NCBI RefSeq assembly: GCF_002002705.1
Contig: NZ_MUNS01000020.1
Coordinates: 434,001 to 498,000, forward strand
DNA from: Polaromonas sp. C04
GTDB taxonomy: Bacteria; Pseudomonadota; Gammaproteobacteria; Burkholderiales; Burkholderiaceae_C
Length of the DNA: 64,000 nt
Reading direction: 5' to 3'
Below, one piece after another: positions 10,296 to 21,170 of the stretch. How positions within the stretch are numbered: the stretch's first letter is position 1; the number at the start of each line of letters is the position of its first letter. The position numbers were made by a program, and so were the translations under genes. The notes beneath the pieces are model-generated. The model was not told the DNA's origin. It was given only the letters and a program-made list of their open reading frames with translations, and did not search any database.

Positions 10296-10354
10296 GTTGT
10301 TTCATTTTGAGAATTTCATGTTGATCTTGACATGAAGCTAGGGTTTAGCCTAGG
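10296..10354 (+). promoter_or_regulatory. Bipartite promoter element, copy A (upstream of coxS)
   Basis: Two blocks: a 21-nt block at 10296-10316 (core TTTCATTTTGAGAA) and a 20-nt block at 10335-10354 containing the palindrome CTAGG-GTTTAG-CCTAG. Both recur base for base upstream of the quinoprotein gene (19349-19369 and 19387-19406), with an 18-nt gap here and 17 nt there. The downstream block ends 75 nt before coxS. The first block also touches the 5' end of the divergent Fis-type regulator gene, so it may control that gene too. A TTGACA hexamer (10327-10332) lies in the gap of this copy only. Confidence 0.75.
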
Positions 10355-10429
10355 GTGACTCCTGGGTTTCGCTTGAACAATCTACTGGCATCGAACAAAC
10401 TACTTCCTTGCTAACAGGAGACAAGTCTT

Positions 10430-10897
10430 ATGCAAGTTCAACTCAAAGTCAACGGAAAGAGCTCCACCCTTGACCTGGCCCCCAACACGCTGCTGGTACA
10501 GGTGCTGCGCGAGCATCTCAAGCTCACGGGCACCCACGTCGGCTGCGACACTGCCCAGTGCGGCGCCTGTACCGTGATCATGAACGGGCATGCCGTCAAG
10601 TCATGCAACATGCTGGCGGCGCAGGCCAGCGGGGCCGACATCACCACCATCGAGGGACTGGCGCAGCCGGACGGCACCATGCACCCGATGCAGGCGGCAT
10701 TCAAGGAATGCCATGGGCTGCAGTGCGGGTTCTGCACGCCCGGCATGGTGATGAGCGCGATCGACTTGTGCCAGCAGCATCCCAAGGCCACCGAGTCCGA
10801 AATCCGTGAACTGCTCGAGGGCAACATCTGCCGCTGTACGGGTTACCAGAACATCGTCAAGGCCGTGCAGCAGGGCGCTGCGGCCATGGCGGCCTGA
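10430..10897 (+). CDS. coxS: Molybdenum hydroxylase small [2Fe-2S] subunit (CoxS-like)
   Basis: Electron-transfer subunit of a xanthine oxidase-family enzyme, 155 aa. The N-terminal plant-type [2Fe-2S] cluster uses Cys39, 44, 47 and 59 ([10 protein letters not shown]). The second cluster is bound by Cys99, 102, 134 and 136 (CGFCTPG and CRCTG). It is first in an S-L-M gene order followed by coxDEG. It would pass electrons from the Mo site of the large subunit to FAD of the medium subunit. The ribosome site ACAGGAGACAAG precedes ATG 10430. Confidence 0.95.
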   Translation: MQVQLKVNGKSSTLDLAPNTLLVQVLREHLKLTGTHVGCDTAQCGACTVIMNGHAVKSCNMLAAQASGADITTIEGLAQPDGTMHPMQAAFKECHGLQCGFCTPGMVMSAIDLCQQHPKATESEIRELLEGNICRCTGYQNIVKAVQQGAAAMAA

Positions 10898-10930
10898 TTC
10901 ACTGCCTGAACTATCCAAGGAGTACAGAAC

Positions 10931-13303
10931 ATGGGTGCACCCGATTTTGCCAGCCTGCCGCACATCGGCGAGGCGGTTCGCCGCAAGGAAGATTACCGCT
11001 TTCTCACCGGGGGAGGCCAATACACCGACGATGTGAACCTGGCGAACCAGCGCTATGCCGTGTTTGTGCGCTCGCCGCATGCGCACGCGGCCATCAAGAG
11101 CATCGACGTCAGCAAAGCCGAGGCCATGCCCGGCGTGGCCAAGGTCTTCACCGGCAAGGACGTGGAAGGCAAGATGGGCGGCCTGCCTTGTGGCTGGCTG
11201 ATCACCAGCACCGACGGCACGCCGATGAAAGAGCCGCCGCATCCGATCCTGGCCCAGGGCAAGGTGCGCTACGTGGGGGACCATGTCGCCATGGTGGTGG
11301 CCGACACCCTCGAGCAGGCCAAGAACGCTGCTGAATCCGTGGAGGTTGACTACGACGTGCTGCCTGCCGTGGTCGATGTGCGCGATGCTGCCAAGGGGAC
11401 GGCGCTGCACGAGGCGGCACCCGACAACCATTGCTACAAGTGGGCGCTCGGCGACAAGGCGCAGGTCGATGCCGCTTTTGCCAACGCCGCGCATGTCACC
11501 AAACTGGACCTGGTGAACAACCGGCTGATTCCCAACGCCATGGAGCCGCGCGCCGCGATCGGTTCGTACAACCGCGCCAGCGATGAGTACACGCTGTACG
11601 TGTCCAATCAGAACCCGCACGTCGAACGGCTGCTCATGACCGCTTTCGTTTTGGGCCTGCCCGAGCACAAGGTGCGCGTGATCGCGCCCGATGTGGGCGG
11701 CGGCTTCGGCTCCAAGATTTACCTCTATGCCGAAGACGTGTGCCTGACCTGGGGCGCCAAACAGCTCAACTGCGCGATCAAGTGGACAGCCGAGCGCAAC
11801 GAGAGCTTTGTCAGCGACGCCCATGGCCGCGACCACGTCAGCCACGCCGAAATGGCGATGGACAAGGACGGCAAATTCCTCGCGATGCGCGTGCATACCG
11901 ACGCCAACCTCGGGGCCTACCTGTCCACCTTCTCCACGGCAATCCCGACCATCCTGTACGGCACGCTGCTGGCCGGCCAGTACACCTGCCCGCAGATCTA
12001 CGTGGAGGTGGACGCCTGGTTCACGAATACGGCACCGGTGGATGCATACCGCGGCGCTGGCCGGCCCGAGGCCACCTACCTGCTCGAGCGCCTGGTCAGC
12101 CGCTGCGGCTGGGACCTCGGGCTGTCGCAGGCGGACATCCGCAAGCGCAACTTTATTACCCAGTTCCCGTACCAGACACCCGTGGCGCTGCAATACGACA
12201 CGGGCGACTTCCACGCCTGCATGGACAAGGCCCAGGTGCTGGCCGACGTGGACGGGTTTGACGCACGGCGCAAGGCCAGCGAGGCCAAGGGCTTCAAGCG
12301 CGGCATTGGCTATTCGAGCTACATCGAGGCCTGCGGCCTGGCGCCTAGCAACATCGCCGGTGCGCTTGGAGCGCGTGCCGGCCTGTTCGAATGCGGCGAG
12401 GTGCGCGTGCACCCGACCGGCAGCGTGACGGTGTTCACCGGTTCGCACAGCCATGGCCAGGGGCACGAGACCACCTTTGCGCAGGTAGTGGCGGCGCGTC
12501 TGGGCATCGCAGTCGACGCCGTGGACATCGTGCATGGCGACACCGGCCGTGTGCCGTTCGGCATGGGGACCTACGGTTCGCGCTCGCTCTCGGTCGGTGG
12601 CTCGGCCATCATGAAGGCGCTCGACAAGATCGAGACCAAGGCCAAGAAGATCGCCGCGCACCTGATGGAGGCGAGCGACGCCGACGTCGAGTTCGCCAAC
12701 GGCGAGTTCACCGTCAAAGGCACCGACAAGAAGGTCACGTTCGGCCAGGTCGCGCTGACGGCATACGTGCCGCACAACTACCCGCTCGACAAGCTGGAGC
12801 CGGGGCTCGACGAGACCGCGTTCTACGACCCGACCAATTTCACCTATCCGGGCGGCACCCACATCTGCGAAGTCGAAATCGACCCCGAAACCGGCGTCAC
12901 CCGCATCGACCGCTTCAGCGCGGTGGATGACTTTGGCAATATCGTCAACCCGATGATCGTTGAAGGGCAGGTGCACGGCGGTATTGCGCAGGGTATTGGC
13001 CAGGCGCTGCTGGAGCGCTGCGTGTACGACCGCGAAACCGGCCAGCTGCTCACCGGCAGTTTCATGGACTACACCATGCCGCGTGCCGACGATTTCCCCG
13101 AGTTCAAGCTGGACCACGTGTGCACGCCATGCACCCACAACCCGCTGGGCTCCAAGGGCTGCGGCGAGGCGGGGGCGATTGCTTCGCCGCCCGCGGTGAT
13201 CAACGCCGTGCTCGATGCGCTGCATGGTGTGGGCGTGAAGGACTTCGACATGCCGGCCTCGCCCGGCCGCGTGTGGGAAGCCATCCAGTCTGCAAAAGCT
13301 TAA
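10931..13303 (+). CDS. coxL: Molybdenum hydroxylase large subunit, form II CoxL-like
   Basis: Catalytic, molybdopterin-binding subunit, 790 aa, near the family norm. The active-site loop is AYRGAGR (residues 372-378), the form II signature. True aerobic CO dehydrogenase (form I) has AYxCSFR with a Cu-binding Cys, absent here. The catalytic Glu is Glu746 in GCGEAGAI, and the cofactor-binding GGGFGSK motif is present. The enzyme is therefore more likely an aldehyde or heterocycle oxidoreductase than a CO oxidiser. The name coxL follows family naming only. It is 33 nt downstream of coxS with an AAGGAGTACAGAAC leader. Confidence 0.93.
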   Translation: MGAPDFASLPHIGEAVRRKEDYRFLTGGGQYTDDVNLANQRYAVFVRSPHAHAAIKSIDVSKAEAMPGVAKVFTGKDVEGKMGGLPCGWLITSTDGTPMKEPPHPILAQGKVRYVGDHVAMVVADTLEQAKNAAESVEVDYDVLPAVVDVRDAAKGTALHEAAPDNHCYKWALGDKAQVDAAFANAAHVTKLDLVNNRLIPNAMEPRAAIGSYNRASDEYTLYVSNQNPHVERLLMTAFVLGLPEHKVRVIAPDVGGGFGSKIYLYAEDVCLTWGAKQLNCAIKWTAERNESFVSDAHGRDHVSHAEMAMDKDGKFLAMRVHTDANLGAYLSTFSTAIPTILYGTLLAGQYTCPQIYVEVDAWFTNTAPVDAYRGAGRPEATYLLERLVSRCGWDLGLSQADIRKRNFITQFPYQTPVALQYDTGDFHACMDKAQVLADVDGFDARRKASEAKGFKRGIGYSSYIEACGLAPSNIAGALGARAGLFECGEVRVHPTGSVTVFTGSHSHGQGHETTFAQVVAARLGIAVDAVDIVHGDTGRVPFGMGTYGSRSLSVGGSAIMKALDKIETKAKKIAAHLMEASDADVEFANGEFTVKGTDKKVTFGQVALTAYVPHNYPLDKLEPGLDETAFYDPTNFTYPGGTHICEVEIDPETGVTRIDRFSAVDDFGNIVNPMIVEGQVHGGIAQGIGQALLERCVYDRETGQLLTGSFMDYTMPRADDFPEFKLDHVCTPCTHNPLGSKGCGEAGAIASPPAVINAVLDALHGVGVKDFDMPASPGRVWEAIQSAKA

Positions 13304-13314
13304 GGAGAATCACG

Positions 13315-14106
13315 ATGTACGCATTCACGCTGGAGCGCCCCTCCACCCTTGCAGACGCCGCCAAACTCGCCGCCGCTGGCGCCAAGGTGCTGGCCGGCGG
13401 GCAAACCCTGCTGGCCTCGATGAAGCTGCGCCTGTCCGACCCCGGCCAACTGGTCGATCTGGCCAATATCAAGGAACTGGCCGGGATCAAGCGCGAGGGC
13501 AACGCCTTCGTGATTGGCGCCATGACGCGCCACGCCGATGTGGCCGCCAGCGCCGAGCTCAAGGCGGCCCTTCCTGTGCTGGCCGATCTGGCCGCGCACA
13601 TTGGCGACCGCCAGGTGCGTGCCATGGGCACGCTGGGCGGATCGGTGGCCAACAACGATCCTGCCGCGGACTACCCCGCGGCCGTGCTGGGTCTGGGTGC
13701 CACCGTCGTGACCACGCAGCGCAAGATTACGGCCGACGACTTTTTTACCGGCATGTTCTCCACGGCGCTGAATGACGGTGAATTGATCACGGCCATCAGC
13801 TTTCCCATCCCCAAGCGCGCCGCCTACATGAAGTTCGTGCAACCGGCCTCGCGTTTTGCGCTGACCGGTGTGTTTGTGGCCCAGGGTGACTCTGGTGTGC
13901 GCGTGGCCGTGACGGGTGCGGGTAACGGCGTGTTCCGCCACAAGGGGCTGGAAGATGCTCTAAACAAGAGCTTTACGGCGCAGGCCGCGGCAGCGGTCAA
14001 GATCGATGCGACCGACCTGAACGCCGACATTCACGCCACGGCGGCCTACCGCGCCAACCTGATCAGCGTGCAAACCCAGCGGGCGGTCGCCAGGGCGCTG
14101 GGCTAG
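13315..14106 (+). CDS. coxM: Molybdenum hydroxylase FAD-binding medium subunit (CoxM-like)
   Basis: FAD-binding subunit, 263 aa. FAD contacts typical of the family are AGGQTLLASMKLRL near residue 25 and TLGGSVANNDPAADYPA near residue 103. The ATG at 13315 has an AAGGAGAA ribosome site and lies 11 nt after coxL; the frame is open further upstream but overlaps coxL. It completes the S-L-M complex, which in this family passes electrons to oxygen or quinone. It is slightly short compared with many CoxM proteins, being trimmed at the C-terminus. Confidence 0.93.
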   Translation: MYAFTLERPSTLADAAKLAAAGAKVLAGGQTLLASMKLRLSDPGQLVDLANIKELAGIKREGNAFVIGAMTRHADVAASAELKAALPVLADLAAHIGDRQVRAMGTLGGSVANNDPAADYPAAVLGLGATVVTTQRKITADDFFTGMFSTALNDGELITAISFPIPKRAAYMKFVQPASRFALTGVFVAQGDSGVRVAVTGAGNGVFRHKGLEDALNKSFTAQAAAAVKIDATDLNADIHATAAYRANLISVQTQRAVARALG

Positions 14107-14113
14107 AGAAGAC

Positions 14114-15028
<915 letters not shown>

Positions 15029-15054
15029 ATGCATCGCGGTTTGAAGGAGCCTCC

Positions 15055-16239
15055 ATGCAGCTTGGCGACGCACGCACCGGGAAACTCGCCGACAACATCA
15101 CCGGTTTTGGCCGCGCCTTGCGCCGTGCCGGCGTGCGCGTTGACAGTTCGCGCATCGCGCTGGCGCAGGACGCGGCGCTGGCTGTCGGCGTCGGCGCCAA
15201 GGCGGACCTGAGCGCCGCACTGGAGGCCGTGATGATCAGCCGCGAGCAGGACCGGCTGGTATTTCGCGAACTGTTCGATGCGTATTTTCGCAACCCTGAA
15301 ATAGCCAGGAAGCTGCTGGCGCAATTGCTGCCCAGTGCCGAGGGCTCGGCCGAGCCCAGCAAACGCCGTCCGCGTGTGCGCGAGGCGCTGTCGCCGCAAC
15401 AGACCTATGGCCACCAGGCCAAACCCAAACAGGAAGACCAGAAGGTGGAGTTCGACGCGGCCATGACGGCCAGCGACCTGCAGCGTCTCAAGCATGCCGA
15501 CTTCAATGCGCTCTCGGGCACGGAGTACCGGCTGGTCGAGCGACTCGCGCGCGACGTGCGCCTGCCGCTGCCGAACTTTGCCTCGCGCCGCACCTGTCCG
15601 GCCGGCTCGGGCGCGCGATTGCACTGGCCCGGCGTCATGCTCCAGGCCTCGCGCACCGGCGGCGAGCTGATGCACCTGCCGCGGCTCAAGCGGCGCGAGC
15701 AGCCGCTGCCGCTGCTGGTGCTGGTGGATGTATCGGGCTCGATGGAGCGCTATGCGCGCCTGCTGCTGGCTTTTCTGCATGCGGCCACCCGGCGCCACCC
15801 GCGGCGCGACGTGTTTGCGTTTGGCACCCAGCTGACCGACCTGACACCGGCCTTTCGCATTGCCGATACCGACGAAATGCTGGCCGTGGCCAGCGCTGCG
15901 ATCGAAGACTTTGCCGGCGGCACCCAGCTGGGCGCGTCGCTGGCCAGCCTGCGCCTACATCATGCGCGCCGGCTGGTCGGTCGGCGCACGCTGGTGCTCA
16001 TCATCACCGACGGACTGGATACCGGCGAGCCGCAGGATCTGGCACCGGAGCTGGCATGGCTGCGCCGCGCCAGCCGCCGGCTGCTCTGGCTCAACCCGCT
16101 CTTGCGTTTTGACGGCTATGCGCCCAGCGCGCGCGGTGCCGCAGTGCTGCACGCTTATGCGCACGGCATGCTGGCGGTGCACGATCTGAGCCGTCTGGAA
16201 GATCTGGCGGCCAGTCTGGCGGCCTTGATGAAGCGTTGA
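15055..16239 (+). CDS. coxE: VWA domain-containing protein (CoxE-like)
   Basis: A 394-aa protein with a C-terminal von Willebrand A domain. The metal-ion-dependent adhesion motif is DVSGSM (residues 225-230), with further family landmarks FGTQLT, GGTQLGASL and IITDGLDTG. The N-terminal half has a short charged linker (KPKQEDQK). It is the expected partner of the MoxR-type CoxD ATPase. The ATG at 15055 has an AAGGAGCC site; the longer frame upstream overlaps coxD in another frame and is not real. Confidence 0.92.
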   Translation: MQLGDARTGKLADNITGFGRALRRAGVRVDSSRIALAQDAALAVGVGAKADLSAALEAVMISREQDRLVFRELFDAYFRNPEIARKLLAQLLPSAEGSAEPSKRRPRVREALSPQQTYGHQAKPKQEDQKVEFDAAMTASDLQRLKHADFNALSGTEYRLVERLARDVRLPLPNFASRRTCPAGSGARLHWPGVMLQASRTGGELMHLPRLKRREQPLPLLVLVDVSGSMERYARLLLAFLHAATRRHPRRDVFAFGTQLTDLTPAFRIADTDEMLAVASAAIEDFAGGTQLGASLASLRLHHARRLVGRRTLVLIITDGLDTGEPQDLAPELAWLRRASRRLLWLNPLLRFDGYAPSARGAAVLHAYAHGMLAVHDLSRLEDLAASLAALMKR

Positions 16240-16280
16240 ACAACCCCCCCCAATAACCACCAGAAATCGAGGAAAAAACA

Positions 16281-16865
16281 ATGGACATGCAAGCCAACCG
16301 CCAACTGGCCGTGACACAGCAACAGGCCTGGGAGGCGCTGAACGACCCCGTGGTCCTCAAAACCTGTATTCCGGGTTGCGACAAGGTCGAAGCGACGGGC
16401 GAGAACCAATATGCCATCGGCCTGGCGCTCAAGATCGGCCCGGTCGCAGCCAAATTTGCCGGAAAGATCAACCTCAGCGACATCAAGCCGCCCAGCAGCT
16501 ACAACATTGCTTTTGAGGGGCAGGGCGGCGTGGCGGGATTTGGCAAAGGCAACGCCCAGGTCACACTGACGCCCAACGACGCGGGCTGTGACCTGGCCTA
16601 CGTTGTTCATGCGTCGGTCGGTGGCAAGGTGGCGCAACTGGGGCAGCGCCTGATCGACGGCGCGGCCAAATCCATGGCCGAAGACTTCTTCAAACGCTTC
16701 GACGAGGAGATGCAGCGCCGCTTCCCCGAGGCCTATGCTTCAAAAGTGATAGCTGGAAGCCAAGAAGTGGCGCTGGCTACGGGCACAAAAGGCGCGAAGA
16801 TTCCGGTGTGGGTCTGGGTTGTTGGGGTTGTCGTGGTGGCCGCCCTCATCTGGTGGCTGCGCTAG
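16281..16865 (+). CDS. coxG: CoxG-like SRPBCC protein with C-terminal membrane anchor
   Basis: A 194-aa protein. Residues 1-150 match the CO dehydrogenase subunit G fold of the SRPBCC/START superfamily (MQANRQLAVTQQQAWEALND, LKTCIPGCDKVE). The last 25 residues form one hydrophobic helix (VWVWVVGVVVVAALIWWLR). CoxG is thought to recruit the hydroxylase to the membrane. The linker between domain and helix (ASKVIAGSQEVALATGTKG) is encoded by a stretch resembling a dispersed short repeat (16738-16795). The next gene appears to start inside its last codons. Confidence 0.9.
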   Translation: MDMQANRQLAVTQQQAWEALNDPVVLKTCIPGCDKVEATGENQYAIGLALKIGPVAAKFAGKINLSDIKPPSSYNIAFEGQGGVAGFGKGNAQVTLTPNDAGCDLAYVVHASVGGKVAQLGQRLIDGAAKSMAEDFFKRFDEEMQRRFPEAYASKVIAGSQEVALATGTKGAKIPVWVWVVGVVVVAALIWWLR

Positions 16866-19141
16866 GGCGCGGCCAAAGGGCGGCCACTACCCTGGCCCTG
16901 GCGCTCGGCTGTGCAGTTTGCCAGGCCCAGGGAAACAAGGCGGAGTCCCTCGAGTTGCCCACGGTCACCGTGGTCGGCACCAGTCCCTTGCCGGGACTGG
17001 GTGTTCCTCTGGACGATGTGCCGGCCAATGTCCAGATGATCAAGGGCAGTTCGCTCGGCGACCAGCACGACACAAGGGTGACGGATTTTCTGGAGCGCAA
17101 CGTCACCAGCGTCAACATCAATTCCGAGCAGGGCAATGCGGACCAGCAAAGCGTGACGTTTCGGGGCTTTTATGCTTCACCCATTCTGGGGGTGCCGCAG
17201 GGCCTGTCCGTTTTTCAGGACGGGGTTCGCATCAACGAAACCTTTGGCGATGTCGTCAATTGGGATTTGATTCCGCCCACCGCGATCTCCAGCATGCAGT
17301 TGATTCCCGGCTCCAATCCGCTGTATGGGTTGAATACGCTCGGTGGGGCGCTGGCCGTCTATACCAAGAGTGGCAAGCAATACCCTGGATTCAGCGCTGG
17401 TGCGAGCGTGGGCTCGTTCGGCAGAAAGCAGATGGACGTTGAATACGGTGGCTTCAAGGGCAGCTGGGATTACTTCCTGACCTACAACGCCGCCAACAGT
17501 CAAGGCTATGCAACACAGAATGGGAGCCAGGTGCGGCAGTTCTTCGGCAAGGTGGGCTGGCAAGACAGCATGACCGATTTCGATGTGTCGTTGACCCTGG
17601 CGGACAACCATTTCACTGGCAACCAAGCCCTGCCATCGAGCATGCTGGATGATCTTCGACAGTCCTACACCTATCCAGACACCAACAGGAATCAATTGTC
17701 GTTTTTGACGCTCAAGGGCAGCCACTTTCTCAGTGACGACTGGCTGATTGGCGGCACCGCCTATTACCGCAGTTCGGACAATTCCGGCGCCAACAGCAAT
17801 ACCCAGGGTGGCCCCTACAACACACCGACCTGCGCGACGGATCCGGGGCCTGCAGACGCCAGCGGCAACCCCACCGCTCCCGACGGCAGCAACTGCTCGG
17901 GGAGCAACGTGCTTCAGCGTTTGAATCAAAGCACCTACGGACTCGGCCTGCAACTGACATCCACTCAAAAGCTGATGGGTTTCGACAATCAGATGGTTCT
18001 CGGTTTCACAGCCGATCTGGGCAGGGGCACGTTCAGCCAGTCGGAGCAGGACGGTTATTTCACCAGCGGCCGCAACACCATCGGTGTTGACGATGCATCG
18101 CAGAACGTGCTGTTGAAAACGGCCAACCGCTATTACGGTGTGTTTGTGTCGGACAGCCTGCAACTGAGTCCTAAATGGACGCTGACCGGCTCCGCGCGCT
18201 ACAACATGGATCGCGTGACGATGGCGGACCAGTTGGGCAGCGCGCTCAATGGCGACCATAGCTTCACCCACCTGAGTCCGGCGCTGGGGTTGAATTTCAA
18301 GCCCAACCCGGCCGTGGTGAGTTACATCGGCTACACCGAGGGCATGCGCGTTCCTTCGCCGATCGAGCTGAGTTGCGCCGACCCGCAGGCGCCGTGTTCG
18401 CTGCCCAACGCGTTTTCGTCCGACCCGGCGCTCCAGATGGTGGTGACGCACACTTGGGAGATGGGTGCCCGCATCAAGGTGAGTGAGCAAACCCGGCTCC
18501 AGGTGGCGGCCTATCAGACCATCTCGGACAACGACATCAACTTCGTCGCCGATGCCAACTCGCCCACTCAGGGGTATTTCGCGAATGTGGGAACGACGCG
18601 CCGGCGCGGCATCGAAATATCGTCGCAGAGCACCTTTGATCACTGGAGTCTGCAGACGGCCTACAGCTACACCCAAGCCACTTACCAGAGCGCCTTTACC
18701 CTGAACAGTCCGGACAACAGCAGCGCAGATGCCAATGGCGTCATTCAGGTGTCGCCAGGGAACCGCCTGGCCAACGTGCCCAGTCAGTTGTTGAAGGTTC
18801 GCGTGGAATATTCGCCCAACGCCACTTGGAAGTTTGGGGCCAGCATGAACTACTCGGGTCCGATCTATTCACGGGGCAATGAAAACAATCTCGATCCGAA
18901 TGGAAGGGTGGGTGGCTACACGGTTTTCAATCTGGACGCCTCTATGCATGTGAACAAGCAACTGGAAGTGTTTGCGCGCATCAATAACCTGCTGAACCGG
19001 CAGTACGCCAACTTCGGCGTGCTGGGTGCCAATTTCTTCTCGGGACCGGGCGACAGCTACAACGCCACGGGCATGCCATCGCAGTTTTTCGGCGTCGGAC
19101 AACCCATCGGCATTTGGGTCGGGGCGCGCTACAACTTCTAA
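16853..19141 (+). CDS. TonB-dependent outer-membrane receptor (ligand unknown)
   Basis: A 762-aa receptor. Signal peptide, TonB-box-like TVTVVG, plug domain (SVTFRGFYASPILGVPQGLSVFQDG, then GSNPLYGLNTLGGALAV) and a beta-barrel ending in the aromatic Phe of ARYNF are all visible. Two predicted loops carry Cys pairs (CATDPG...NCSG and SCADPQAPCS). I chose the GTG at 16853-16855, which gives a good signal peptide and overlaps the end of coxG by 13 nt. A GTG at 16808 is the longer alternative. Its location between coxG and a lanthanide-type quinoprotein suggests uptake of a metal chelate or cofactor, but this is inference. Confidence 0.88.
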   Translation: MAALGRGQRAATTLALALGCAVCQAQGNKAESLELPTVTVVGTSPLPGLGVPLDDVPANVQMIKGSSLGDQHDTRVTDFLERNVTSVNINSEQGNADQQSVTFRGFYASPILGVPQGLSVFQDGVRINETFGDVVNWDLIPPTAISSMQLIPGSNPLYGLNTLGGALAVYTKSGKQYPGFSAGASVGSFGRKQMDVEYGGFKGSWDYFLTYNAANSQGYATQNGSQVRQFFGKVGWQDSMTDFDVSLTLADNHFTGNQALPSSMLDDLRQSYTYPDTNRNQLSFLTLKGSHFLSDDWLIGGTAYYRSSDNSGANSNTQGGPYNTPTCATDPGPADASGNPTAPDGSNCSGSNVLQRLNQSTYGLGLQLTSTQKLMGFDNQMVLGFTADLGRGTFSQSEQDGYFTSGRNTIGVDDASQNVLLKTANRYYGVFVSDSLQLSPKWTLTGSARYNMDRVTMADQLGSALNGDHSFTHLSPALGLNFKPNPAVVSYIGYTEGMRVPSPIELSCADPQAPCSLPNAFSSDPALQMVVTHTWEMGARIKVSEQTRLQVAAYQTISDNDINFVADANSPTQGYFANVGTTRRRGIEISSQSTFDHWSLQTAYSYTQATYQSAFTLNSPDNSSADANGVIQVSPGNRLANVPSQLLKVRVEYSPNATWKFGASMNYSGPIYSRGNENNLDPNGRVGGYTVFNLDASMHVNKQLEVFARINNLLNRQYANFGVLGANFFSGPGDSYNATGMPSQFFGVGQPIGIWVGARYNF

Positions 19142-19474
19142 CCCGTTGAGGGCAAGTGCCACGCCATCACGCGCTCTGCAGAGAAGCGATGTTTTGTGTG
19201 CCATGACTGCACCATAAGTCGCGTCATTGTCATTACAGTTCAACTACAAAATGTTGCGAATGAAACGCCGTACTTACGCGCGTTTGTTTGGCTATGGAGT
19301 CGCGTAGTTATGCGCACGATGGCACTCGCGGTGCGGACAGGATGCGACGTTGTTTCATTTTGAGAATTTGATGAGCGGCCCAATGAAAGCTAGGGTTTAG
19401 CCTAGGAACCTCCGAAAAGAACGGTCCAACAATGGCGTCGCCTGACAGGCAGACTCAACCCCAGGAGACCCTTC
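19142..19474 (+). other. 333-nt intergenic region ahead of the quinoprotein operon
   Basis: No open frame of note on either strand. It holds the second copy of the shared promoter element (19349-19406) and then a 68-nt leader to the quinoprotein ATG. The first 200 nt are less GC-rich than the flanking genes. I see no terminator with a T run after the TonB receptor. Confidence 0.6.
19349..19406 (+). promoter_or_regulatory. Bipartite promoter element, copy B (upstream of quinoprotein gene)
   Basis: Same two blocks as copy A at 10296-10354: the 21-nt block (19349-19369) and the 20-nt palindrome-containing block (19387-19406) are identical. The 17-nt spacer between them is different sequence. 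Conservation of the blocks and their spacing, but not of the filler, is what regulator sites look like. It ends 68 nt before the quinoprotein ATG. Confidence 0.78.
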
Positions 19475-21154
19475 ATGAAAACTCTTTTCCCATCCGTGGC
19501 ATTCGCCTTGATGCTGGGCATTGCCTCCACCGCCAGTGCCCAGAACTGGCCGGTGTACGGTGGCGATGCCGGCAACACCCGGTTCAGCCAGTCCACCGAG
19601 ATCAATACCTCGAACGTCAGCAAGCTCAAGGTCAAATGGGCCTTGCAACTAGGCAGCTTGCGCTCGCAGGAGTCGACGCCCATTCTGGTCGGCGACACGC
19701 TCTACGTGAGCTCATCGTTTGGTCCCAAGAACACGTTTGCGCTGGACGCCAGGACCGGTCAAATCAAATGGCAATATTCGCCGGATGTTCCAAAGGGGAT
19801 TGATCAGTACGCCTGCTGCGACGTGGATAACCGTGGTGTGGCTTACAACGACGGAAAGATTTTTGTCGGCCGACTCGATGCCAACGTGGCTGCGCTCGAT
19901 GCCAAGACCGGCAAGGAACTGTGGGTCACGAAGATCGTCGACTACACCCAGGGCTCGGTCATCACCTCGCCCCCGACGCTGGTCAAGAACCTCGTGATCA
20001 CCGGCTACGGTGGTGGTGAATACGGCGCGCGTGGCGCTCTGGTGGCACTTGACCAGGCCACCGGCAAGGAGGTGTGGCGCACGTACACCACGCCGCTGCC
20101 GGGTGAAAAGAACAGCGACACCTGGAAGGGCGACAGCGGCAAGCTCGGTGGCGGCGCTGCCTGGTTCGTCGGCTCCTACGATCCGAAGTTGAACCTGGTC
20201 TATTACGGCACCAGCAACCCCTCGCCATGGGCCGCAATTGTTCGCGGCAATGACAGCTCGGATATCGGCCCCTACACCAACCTTTACACGTCGTCGGTCA
20301 TTGCACTCAATCCCGAAACCGGCAATATCGTATGGCACTACCAGTTCACGCCGCACGATGCCTGGGACTACGATGGCGTCAACGAGCTGGTCTTTGCCGA
20401 CCTTCCGGTCCAAGGCAAGAAGACGCCCGTCATCATGACGGCCAACCGCAACGGCTTTTTCTATGTGCTCGACCGTGCCAACGGCAAGCTGATCTCCGCC
20501 AAGCAGTTCATTGACGGAGTGAATTGGGCCACCGGCATCGACATGAAAACCGGCATGCCGATCGAGGCGGCGGATAATGCCAAGCGGCCAGGCGCGAAGC
20601 GCAAGGCGACAAACATTTGCCCGGCCCTGCTCGGCGGCAAAAACTGGATGCCGATGAGCTACGACCATGTCACTGGTCTGGTCTACATTCCCACCTTGAA
20701 CATGTGCATGGACGAGGTAGGCGAGGTTGCCAACTACACGCGCGGTGCCTTCTACCTCGGCGTCAACTTCAACATGCACGAAGCCGGGGACAGTGGTTAC
20801 CTGGGGGGCGTCAAGGCCTGGGATCCGGTCGCGCAGAAGACCGTCTGGTTCAACAAGGACAAACTGCCCTGGGCCGGTGGCATGCTGAGCACGGCAGGCG
20901 GCCTGGTCTTCCACGGCGACATCGAGGGATGGTTCAAGGCGCTGGATGCTAAAACTGGCAAGACGCTGTGGAAGTTCAACGCCGGCTCGGGTATTAGCGC
21001 CGCGCCGATGACCTACACCCTGGATGGCAAGCAGTACGTCGCCGTCGTGGCCGGCCGCACCGAGTCCATCCCGGCGTTCGCGGCTGCCATCGGCGAGAAA
21101 ATGGTCGCCGCCAGCCCCGAAGGCGGCGCGCTGTATGTGTTCACGCTGAACTGA
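19475..21154 (+). CDS. PQQ-dependent alcohol dehydrogenase, lanthanide (XoxF/ExaF) type
   Basis: Periplasmic quinoprotein, 559 aa, with a signal peptide (ends SAQNW) and the eight-bladed propeller repeats of the methanol/ethanol dehydrogenase family. The vicinal disulfide is Cys114-Cys115 (QYACCDVDNRG). Metal and PQQ contacts by family alignment are Glu182 (GGGEYGARG), Asn248 (GTSNPS) and the catalytic Asp298 in HDAWDYDGVN. Asp300, two residues on, is the residue that marks lanthanide-dependent enzymes; calcium enzymes have Ala or Ser there. It oxidises a primary alcohol and passes electrons to a c-type cytochrome, here likely the fused one encoded next. Substrate range is unknown. Confidence 0.92.
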   Translation: MKTLFPSVAFALMLGIASTASAQNWPVYGGDAGNTRFSQSTEINTSNVSKLKVKWALQLGSLRSQESTPILVGDTLYVSSSFGPKNTFALDARTGQIKWQYSPDVPKGIDQYACCDVDNRGVAYNDGKIFVGRLDANVAALDAKTGKELWVTKIVDYTQGSVITSPPTLVKNLVITGYGGGEYGARGALVALDQATGKEVWRTYTTPLPGEKNSDTWKGDSGKLGGGAAWFVGSYDPKLNLVYYGTSNPSPWAAIVRGNDSSDIGPYTNLYTSSVIALNPETGNIVWHYQFTPHDAWDYDGVNELVFADLPVQGKKTPVIMTANRNGFFYVLDRANGKLISAKQFIDGVNWATGIDMKTGMPIEAADNAKRPGAKRKATNICPALLGGKNWMPMSYDHVTGLVYIPTLNMCMDEVGEVANYTRGAFYLGVNFNMHEAGDSGYLGGVKAWDPVAQKTVWFNKDKLPWAGGMLSTAGGLVFHGDIEGWFKALDAKTGKTLWKFNAGSGISAAPMTYTLDGKQYVAVVAGRTESIPAFAAAIGEKMVAASPEGGALYVFTLN

Positions 21155-21170
21155 TTCGGAGAACATACCC

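Noticed and set aside
10601-13225. 874-codon open frame antisense to coxL
   Set aside because: No domain recognised, biased composition, and the sense strand has a complete conserved enzyme.
10931-13303. True aerobic CO dehydrogenase large subunit
   Set aside because: The active-site loop is AYRGAGR, not AYxCSFR, so the copper ligand Cys is absent; kept as a form II hydroxylase of unknown substrate.
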